The translations under genes were made by a program, and so were the position numbers. 11,626 nt of DNA from Planctomycetota bacterium. GTDB taxonomy: Bacteria; Planctomycetota; UBA1135; GCA-002686595. The notes beneath the pieces were generated by a model, which was given only the letters and a program-made list of their open reading frames with translations, searched no databases and was not told where the DNA came from. The DNA is taken from the NCBI GenBank assembly GCA_013140785.1, contig JABFRZ010000155.1, forward strand, positions 1 through 11,626, written 5' to 3'. Positions 8,088-11,626 of this stretch are shown here, piece after piece (positions within the stretch are counted from its first letter, which is position 1; each line of letters opens with the position of its first letter).

Positions 8088-8623
8088 CGCGCTCCGCCCG
8101 CCCCACGGCGCCGAGTCGTGACGGGCGCGGGCGCCCAGTCCACGTGCACGAGCTCTTCGTCGTCCGCGTAGCGGATGCGCGGCTTGGCGTGGAAGCGCTT
8201 GGCGAGCTTGTGGGCGATCCTGCGCGCGAGGTGCACGCCGGTCGTGGTGACCACCAGGCAGCCGTCGGAGTCCTCCACCGCCATCAGGCGCTCGAGCGGG
8301 TGCTCGAGCTTCTCGGTCGCCTCGACGTTGCGGATGAGCTGCAGGACTTCCTGCCTGTGCGCCAGGAAGTGCGCGGGCAGGCGCAGCGTGCCGGCCGGAT
8401 AGCGCTCGCGCACCCGCTGGCACGCCGGGCAGCGGCCCTTGGAGAGCTGCACCAGCGGCGGCGCGCCCCAGTTCCACTTGCCGCGGTGCTGGACGACGCC
8501 GCAGTCGCCGCACACCAGCGCTCCGGCGGCCTTCGCGCCGCGCGCATGCACGCCCGGACTCCTGGACGTGACACCGCGCGGACGGTCTTTCTTCTGGCCC
8601 GGGTGCTTGGCTCTGCCGGTCAT
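8084..8623 (-). CDS. BCAM0308-family zinc-ribbon protein
   Basis: 179 residues from the ATG at 8623, which has AGGAG 6 bases upstream. An earlier in-frame ATG at 8686 has no comparable site. A basic N-terminus of about 35 residues is followed by a four-cysteine zinc ribbon, C38-x2-C41 and C65-x2-C68, enclosing the motif HRGKWNWG. Next comes a helical region (FLAHRQEVLQLIRNVEATEKLEHPLERLMAVED) and an alpha/beta C-terminal part (DGCLVVTTTGVHLARRIAHKLAKRF). The pattern matches what I know of the BCAM0308 family, named from a gene in the Burkholderia cenocepacia low-oxygen-activated locus. Its biochemical function is not established. The zinc ribbon and basic tail suggest nucleic-acid or ribosome binding (inference). 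It is the first gene of the operon and overlaps groEL by four bases. Confidence 0.88.
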   Translation of the reverse strand: MTGRAKHPGQKKDRPRGVTSRSPGVHARGAKAAGALVCGDCGVVQHRGKWNWGAPPLVQLSKGRCPACQRVRERYPAGTLRLPAHFLAHRQEVLQLIRNVEATEKLEHPLERLMAVEDSDGCLVVTTTGVHLARRIAHKLAKRFHAKPRIRYADDEELVHVDWAPAPVTTRRRGAGGAR

Positions 8624-8951
8624 CGTGGGCTCCTCGTCGTGGTCTAGCCGCGGCGTGGCGCTGGAGGGCGCGCCGCTCGAAGGCATGAAAGACCGCGGCG
8701 GGAGCGCGGGCCATTCTCACTCGGACGCAGTCCCCCTCGCCCCAGTGCGTACCGAGCGCTCGGGGAGGACTCCTACCGACGGGTGCGGTCTACGAGAACG
8801 CGGCTCGCGTCTCCGCCCAACTCCAAAGCTCACTACCCCCTTCGGCGGAGCGCGCACGACCCCGTTCCAGTCGTAGTGTCCGCGTGGGACGCAACTCCTA
8901 GTTCGCCAAGTCAGTCACCAACCCACTCAGCCACGCAGCGAGAATCCAGTC
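8624..8951. promoter_or_regulatory. Divergent control region, operon versus hsp20
   Basis: 328 bases without a supported gene, lying between the divergent starts at 8623 and 8952. It must hold promoters for both units. I found no CIRCE element (TTAGCACTC-N9-GAGTGCTAA), no convincing sigma-32-type or sigma-54-type promoter, and no FNR-like TTGAT-N4-ATCAA site. Base composition is slightly less G+C-rich near 8815-8945 than in the coding regions. Notable structures are the palindrome at 8752-8763 and an imperfect AACT/AGTT repeat at 8893-8903. Confidence 0.55.
8752..8763. promoter_or_regulatory. Perfect 12-base palindrome, candidate operator
   Basis: CCGAGCGCTCGG is a perfect two-fold symmetric sequence 128 bases upstream of the first operon gene and 188 bases upstream of hsp20. 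Its position in the shared control region fits an operator for a dimeric regulator. It occurs only once here and 12-base GC-rich palindromes can arise by chance, so this is only a candidate. Confidence 0.25.
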
Positions 8952-9419
8952 ATGAGCCTCATTCCCTGGCGCAGACAACAAGAAGGACCCCTCGCCCTAC
9001 AGGACGACTTCGAAGACTTCTGGAGGAACTTCCCGGATCCGTTCAATGGGTTCCAACGGCGCTTGCCGGCCGTGCTCGAGGCGCGCGCCTTCCCGCCCAT
9101 GAACGTCTCGGAGTCCGAGAATCACTACACCGTGACGCTCGAGCTCCCCGGCATGGACGCCAAGGACATCAACATCGACGTGATGGGCAATCAGCTCTAC
9201 ATCTCGGGCGAGCGCAAGTGGGAGGAAGAGAAGAAGGGCAAGGAGTACCACCGCGTCGAGTCCCAGTACGGGAAGTTCTCGCGCACCCTGAGCCTGCCCG
9301 AGTACCTCCGCCTGGACCGCGAGTCGATCGAAGCGACCTTCCAGAAGGGTCTGCTCGAGATCAAGGTGCCCAAGCTCGAGCCGACCCCGGCGGCCAAGAT
9401 CCCCATCAAGGAGAAGTAG
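8952..9419 (+). CDS. Small heat-shock protein, Hsp20/alpha-crystallin family
   Basis: 155 residues, typical length for a bacterial small heat-shock protein that holds unfolding proteins without ATP. The N-terminal arm (1-48) is rich in aromatic and acidic residues (DDFEDFWRNFPDPF). The alpha-crystallin domain spans about 49-140, with ELPGMDAKDI, YISGERKWEEE, YGKFSRTLSLPE and the conserved GLLEIKVPK. The C-terminal tail carries the I-x-I anchor as I150-P-I152, needed for oligomer assembly in this family. The ATG at 8952 is preceded only by a weak GCGAGAA purine run. It is divergent from the GroEL operon and shares its control region, so the two units are probably co-regulated. Small heat-shock proteins can hand substrates to chaperonins, so the pairing makes functional sense (inference). 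Confidence 0.96.
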   Translation: MSLIPWRRQQEGPLALQDDFEDFWRNFPDPFNGFQRRLPAVLEARAFPPMNVSESENHYTVTLELPGMDAKDINIDVMGNQLYISGERKWEEEKKGKEYHRVESQYGKFSRTLSLPEYLRLDRESIEATFQKGLLEIKVPKLEPTPAAKIPIKEK

Positions 9420-9431
9420 TCCCCTGGGAGT

Positions 9432-9458
9432 CGCGCTGCGGCTGCGTGCCGCAGCGCG
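9432..9458 (+). terminator. First hairpin after hsp20
   Basis: A perfect 11-base inverted repeat, CGCGCTGCGGC and GCCGCAGCGCG, around a 5-base TGCGT loop, 12 bases after the hsp20 stop. It is very stable but has no T tract, so if it ends transcription it is not a textbook intrinsic terminator. It may also protect the mRNA 3' end. Confidence 0.6.
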
Positions 9459-9463
9459 GGCGG

Positions 9464-9496
9464 GCCCGCCGGCCGAGGCCCCGAAGGCCGGCGGGC
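9464..9496 (+). terminator. Second hairpin after hsp20
   Basis: A second perfect 11-base inverted repeat, GCCCGCCGGCC and GGCCGGCGGGC, with an 11-base loop. It begins 5 bases after the first hairpin. It too lacks a following T tract on either strand. Lying between convergent genes, the pair could act on transcripts from both sides. Confidence 0.55.
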
Positions 9497-9619
9497 TCCG
9501 CTGCGTGGGGCCAGAGATCGCAGGAGCGCGATGGCGAGCGTCCCTCTAGTCCCTTTCCTGCCCGCGCAGTGCCTTTCGTCTCCGGAGGCGGAGGATCGAG
9601 GCCAGCGGCCTTGCGCCCT

Positions 9620-9642
9620 TGAGGCTGCGCACTCGCGCCTCA
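9620..9642 (-). terminator. Hairpin over the stop codon of the hydroxylase gene
   Basis: TGAGGC and GCCTCA pair, extended inward by GCG/CGC with a one-base bulge and a 4-base loop. The TGA stop of the minus-strand hydroxylase gene lies inside the first arm. No T tract follows. It may be a terminator for that gene, or chance. Confidence 0.25.
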
Positions 9643-10230
9643 GCGCCGCGGCAGGTTGCTCACGGCCGAGAGTGACCGCAGCACTCGCAGGCGCGTCCGC
9701 ACCGCTCGTTCGCGCTCGAGCGCGCGCTCGACCACCGTCCGCCCCCACTGGATGTCGAGGGGGCCGCGGCCCCGCTCCTCGGGTGGGAACTCGTCGCCGA
9801 AGGTGACGACCTTGTACGTCCCCAGCAGGCGGTCCCACCAATCGAAGGCCAGGCCGAAGTTGTGGTGCCACATCTGGTCGCGGTGGTGCACGTAGTGGAC
9901 CGGGATGCGCATCCAGCGGCAGGCCAGCGGATTGTCGTGCTGCAGCTGGTGCGCGTAGGCCATGAAGCTCGCGCTCACGACACAACCCAGCGTCCAACCC
10001 GTCCCGACGGCGGCACCGAGGAGCCAGCCAGGCAGGATGAGCAGCAGGCCCGGCGCCAAGTAGTCGCGCAGCTCCGGCCAGAAGCCTTGGCCCCAACCGT
10101 CCCGATGGTGCGCAGCATGACGTGCGTGCAAGAGCACTCCGGCGTGCATGAGGCGATGGACGGCGTATTCGATGAAGCTCGAGGCGACCAGGGCGGCAAG
10201 AAAACTGAGGATCGAGCTCATGGGCGGCAT
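9640..10230 (-). CDS. Membrane fatty-acid hydroxylase / sterol-desaturase family protein
   Basis: 196 residues, short for the family. It carries the di-iron histidine boxes in order: HRLMH (25-29), HARHAAHH (35-42), HQLQH (94-98) and HYVHHRDQMWHHNFG (112-126). Hydrophobic segments at about 5-24 and 57-92 make it an integral membrane protein with the histidines facing the cytoplasm. Family members insert hydroxyl groups or double bonds into lipids (fatty acids, sterols, carotenoids) using oxygen and reduced cofactor. The substrate here cannot be told. The core motif set is complete, so the short length looks like a minimal form rather than a truncation. The ATG at 10230 has GGGAGG about 9 bases upstream; an ATG three codons in is also possible. 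It stands alone and converges on hsp20. A membrane-lipid role beside stress genes is plausible but inferred. Confidence 0.9.
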   Translation of the reverse strand: MPPMSSILSFLAALVASSFIEYAVHRLMHAGVLLHARHAAHHRDGWGQGFWPELRDYLAPGLLLILPGWLLGAAVGTGWTLGCVVSASFMAYAHQLQHDNPLACRWMRIPVHYVHHRDQMWHHNFGLAFDWWDRLLGTYKVVTFGDEFPPEERGRGPLDIQWGRTVVERALERERAVRTRLRVLRSLSAVSNLPRR

Positions 10231-10583
10231 TGCCTCCGGCCTCCCTCGCCGTCCGGCAAGGGGGCACGATCATCGGGGTCCCCGCCGCGCGCGAAGCGCG
10301 CTCCGCAGCGCAGCACAAGGCCTCAGCATATTCCTGCGACGCAAGGCGCGCACGTTCCTGCACGAGTGGGCGCCCACAGCCCGATCCTCGTTGGAGGCGA
10401 ACACGTCCCGGTGGCGCTGTGCCACCAACGCCGCGCACTTACGGTGCAGGGCGTATGGCGCCGGGTCGAGCTCGCGCAATAGGCTCTTCGACCTTCGGGA
10501 AGCGGGCGCGACCGCGGTGGGGCCGCCGTCCGCGCAGCCGGCGCGAGCCGCGCAGGGGCATTCGGGGAAGGGAACGAGAGAGC
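10231..10583. other. Divergent intergenic stretch
   Basis: 353 bases between the hydroxylase start and the plus-strand gene at 10584. It should contain both promoters, but I could not identify one. It holds a weak minus-strand open frame (10270-10479) and minor inverted repeats: GCGCGC-GAA-GCGCGC near 10288-10302 and GGTGGC/GCCACC at 10410-10426. Nothing else is supported. Confidence 0.45.
10270..10479 (-). CDS. Doubtful small open frame, unrecognised
   Basis: 69 codons from a TTG at 10479, upstream of the hydroxylase gene and in the same direction. The predicted product is basic and arginine-rich with two cysteines in its first half and no recognisable motif. Third-position G+C is high by eye, but other frames here are similar. 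Only a weak GAAGAG sits upstream. It may be a real small gene, a remnant, or chance; I lean to chance. Confidence 0.15.
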   Translation of the reverse strand: MRELDPAPYALHRKCAALVAQRHRDVFASNEDRAVGAHSCRNVRALRRRNMLRPCAALRSALRARRGPR

Positions 10584-11624
10584 ATGCCTTCGAGAGAAGA
10601 AGCCACCGAGCGAGCAGCCGCGCTCATGACGGATTTTGCGCGGCGCACGGGGCTCACCTCCGAGCGACCGCAGCAACGCTACCTCTGGACGGATGCCTTC
10701 GCGGTCTGCGCCTTCCTCGAGCTCGCGCGCCGGACGGGCGAGAAGCGTTACACGGAGCTGGCGCTGGAGCTGGTCGCGTGCGTGCATCGGGTGCTCGGCC
10801 GCCATCGGGCAGACGACCCGCGCAGCGGCTGGCTCAGCGGGCTCGGCGAACGCGAGGGCGAGGCCCATCCGACGCGCGCAGGCTTGCGCATCGGCAAGCC
10901 GTTGCCAGAGCGACGCCCAGGCGAGCCGCTCGACGAGGCCCGCGAGTGGGACCGGGACGGCCAGTACTTCCACTACCTGACGAAGTGGATGCACGCCCTC
11001 GACCAGGTCTCCGGCTCGACGCGCGACGCGCGTTTCCGCCGGTGGGCGCGAGAGCTCGCCGAGGTGGCGCATGCCTCGTTCGTCCACGGACCCTGCGCGC
11101 CGGGCATGCCCCGCATGTTCTGGAAGATGAGCACGGATCTGTCGCGACCGCTCGTGCTCTCGATGGGACAGCACGACCCGCTGGACGGCCTGATCACCTG
11201 CATCCAGCTCGAGACGGCGGCTGCACGGCCAGCGCGCCGCGCGGGCGGCCCAGGCCTCGAGGTGGCCATCGCCGACTTCGCCGCCATGCTCGAGACCATC
11301 GATCTCCGGAGCGCGGATCCGCTCGGCCTGGGCGGTCTGCTGGCGGATGCCTGTCGCGTCGCACAGCTCATGACTCGGGGAGAGTTCTCGAACGGGAGCC
11401 TCCTCGGAGGCCTGCTCGCGGCGGCGCAGGCAACAGTCTGGTTCCCGAAGGCTTCCTGGTCCTTGCCTCCGCGTAATGATCGCGCCCTGGGGAGGTTGAC
11501 CGGATGCGGAGAAAACGCTCGCTTCGGTGGCATCGCGACACGCCACCCGCGCGGCGCGACCACTCGAGCGACCCGCAGCCGACCAATTCGGGAGTCTGGC
11601 CTGCCGCTGGTCGTAGTCGCGAAG
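10584..11624 (+). CDS. Unrecognised (alpha/alpha)-barrel-like protein, open at window end
   Basis: An open frame of 347 codons starts at the ATG at 10584 (AAGGGA about 10 bases upstream) and reaches the right edge without a stop. The protein looks like a helical six-hairpin glycosidase-type fold. Alternating helices and aromatic-rich turns include RYLWTDAFAVCAFLELA (32-48), SGWLSGLGEREGEAHPT (81-97), EWDRDGQYFHYLTKWMHAL (121-139), RMFWKMSTDLSRPL (177-190) and SMGQHDPLDGLIT (193-205). The conserved-looking W, D, H and E residues suggest an enzyme, perhaps acting on carbohydrate, but I do not recognise the family and give no activity. After about residue 282 third-position G+C drops and the sequence becomes arginine- and proline-rich without pattern. 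The true C-terminus may therefore lie in another frame (see findings). Confidence is high for residues 1-280 and low beyond. Confidence 0.75.
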   Translation, partial: MPSREEATERAAALMTDFARRTGLTSERPQQRYLWTDAFAVCAFLELARRTGEKRYTELALELVACVHRVLGRHRADDPRSGWLSGLGEREGEAHPTRAGLRIGKPLPERRPGEPLDEAREWDRDGQYFHYLTKWMHALDQVSGSTRDARFRRWARELAEVAHASFVHGPCAPGMPRMFWKMSTDLSRPLVLSMGQHDPLDGLITCIQLETAAARPARRAGGPGLEVAIADFAAMLETIDLRSADPLGLGGLLADACRVAQLMTRGEFSNGSLLGGLLAAAQATVWFPKASWSLPPRNDRALGRLTGCGENARFGGIATRHPRGATTRATRSRPIRESGLPLVVVAK

Positions 11625-11626
11625 TC
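11504..11626 (+). CDS. Possible start of a further gene, cut by window end
   Basis: An ATG at 11504 has an excellent ribosome binding site, GGGGAGG at 11489-11495, 8 bases upstream. It opens a frame of 41 codons to the window edge, in a different frame from the gene at 10584. The visible product starts MRRKRSLRW and is basic with no recognisable motif. If real, the preceding gene must end before it, which would fit a stop at 11474-11476 in the same frame. Codon use does not distinguish this frame from the overlapping one. Confidence 0.3.
   Translation, partial: MRRKRSLRWHRDTPPARRDHSSDPQPTNSGVWPAAGRSREV

Noticed and set aside
8088..8720. 211-codon upstream extension of the groEL frame
   Set aside because: It covers the BCAM0308-family gene in another frame and lacks chaperonin similarity. 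The canonical GroEL N-terminus begins at the ATG at 8087.
8893..8903. AACT-CCT-AGTT inverted repeat upstream of hsp20
   Set aside because: Only four base pairs per arm and no second copy, so it is too weak to call an operator.
8885..8907. Possible sigma-54 promoter on the minus strand (TGGCGAAC ... TTGC)
   Set aside because: The distance between the GG and GC elements is 13 bases rather than 10, and the sequence lies 260 bases or more from the operon start.
10410..10426. GGTGGC/GCCACC hairpin
   Set aside because: A six-base stem in very GC-rich DNA with no gene end nearby; probably chance.
9197..10438. 413-codon minus-strand open frame
   Set aside because: It runs through hsp20 antisense, both hairpins and the hydroxylase gene out of frame. 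The product is low-complexity.
10148..11476. 442-codon plus-strand open frame
   Set aside because: Most of it is Arg/Ala/Pro-rich out-of-frame sequence, and it overlaps the hydroxylase gene start. Only its last 15 or so codons may matter, as a shifted end of the gene at 10584.
10323..11546. 407-codon minus-strand open frame
   Set aside because: It lies opposite the motif-rich plus-strand gene. The plus frame has coherent aromatic motifs and a plausible start, while the minus product is unpatterned.

Overview
This is a GC-rich bacterial window. Its gene content looks chromosomal and accessory: a stress-response block flanked by a large secreted-type repeat protein and lipid/sugar-type enzymes. 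The high G+C at third codon positions, the long propeller protein with repeated 'Y-x-A-D-Q ... ELY-x-VP' units and the mix of families suggest a GC-rich environmental bacterium, for example Planctomycetota, Myxococcota or a related uncultured lineage. I cannot place it more precisely from sequence alone. No rRNA, tRNA, CRISPR array, insertion sequence or phage gene is visible.

Layout. (1) 49-2868, minus strand: one exported protein of about 940 residues built almost entirely from about 18 TolB/PD40-like beta-propeller repeats. (2) 3125-8623, minus strand: a compact run of five genes, read from 8623 downwards. They are a zinc-ribbon protein of the BCAM0308 family, an unusual GroEL without the GGM tail, a two-CBS-domain protein, a helix-hairpin-helix (HHH) DNA-binding protein with a PolX-like N-terminus but no polymerase site, and a fusion of a HAD phosphatase to a HerA/DUF87-type ATPase. 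Several junctions are 4-base overlaps, so this is almost certainly one operon. (3) 8952-9419, plus strand: a divergently transcribed small heat-shock protein (Hsp20), followed by two perfect GC-rich hairpins. (4) 9640-10230, minus strand: a small membrane fatty-acid-hydroxylase/sterol-desaturase-type enzyme. (5) 10584 to the window end, plus strand: a long open frame of 347 codons, open at the right edge, with helical (alpha/alpha)6-barrel-like character. Its last 65 codons may lie past a frameshift.

Working together (inference). The Hsp20 and the GroEL/CBS/BCAM0308 genes share one 328-base divergent control region and look like a protein-quality-control and energy-sensing module. BCAM0308 takes its name from a gene in the low-oxygen-activated (lxa) locus of Burkholderia cenocepacia, which is also rich in stress genes. 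The last two genes of the operon add a DNA-facing pair (HHH protein plus NTPase/phosphatase fusion). The window therefore reads as an accessory stress-survival island joining protein folding, nucleotide sensing and an uncharacterised DNA or nucleotide-processing function. That last pair is the best candidate here for an undescribed system.
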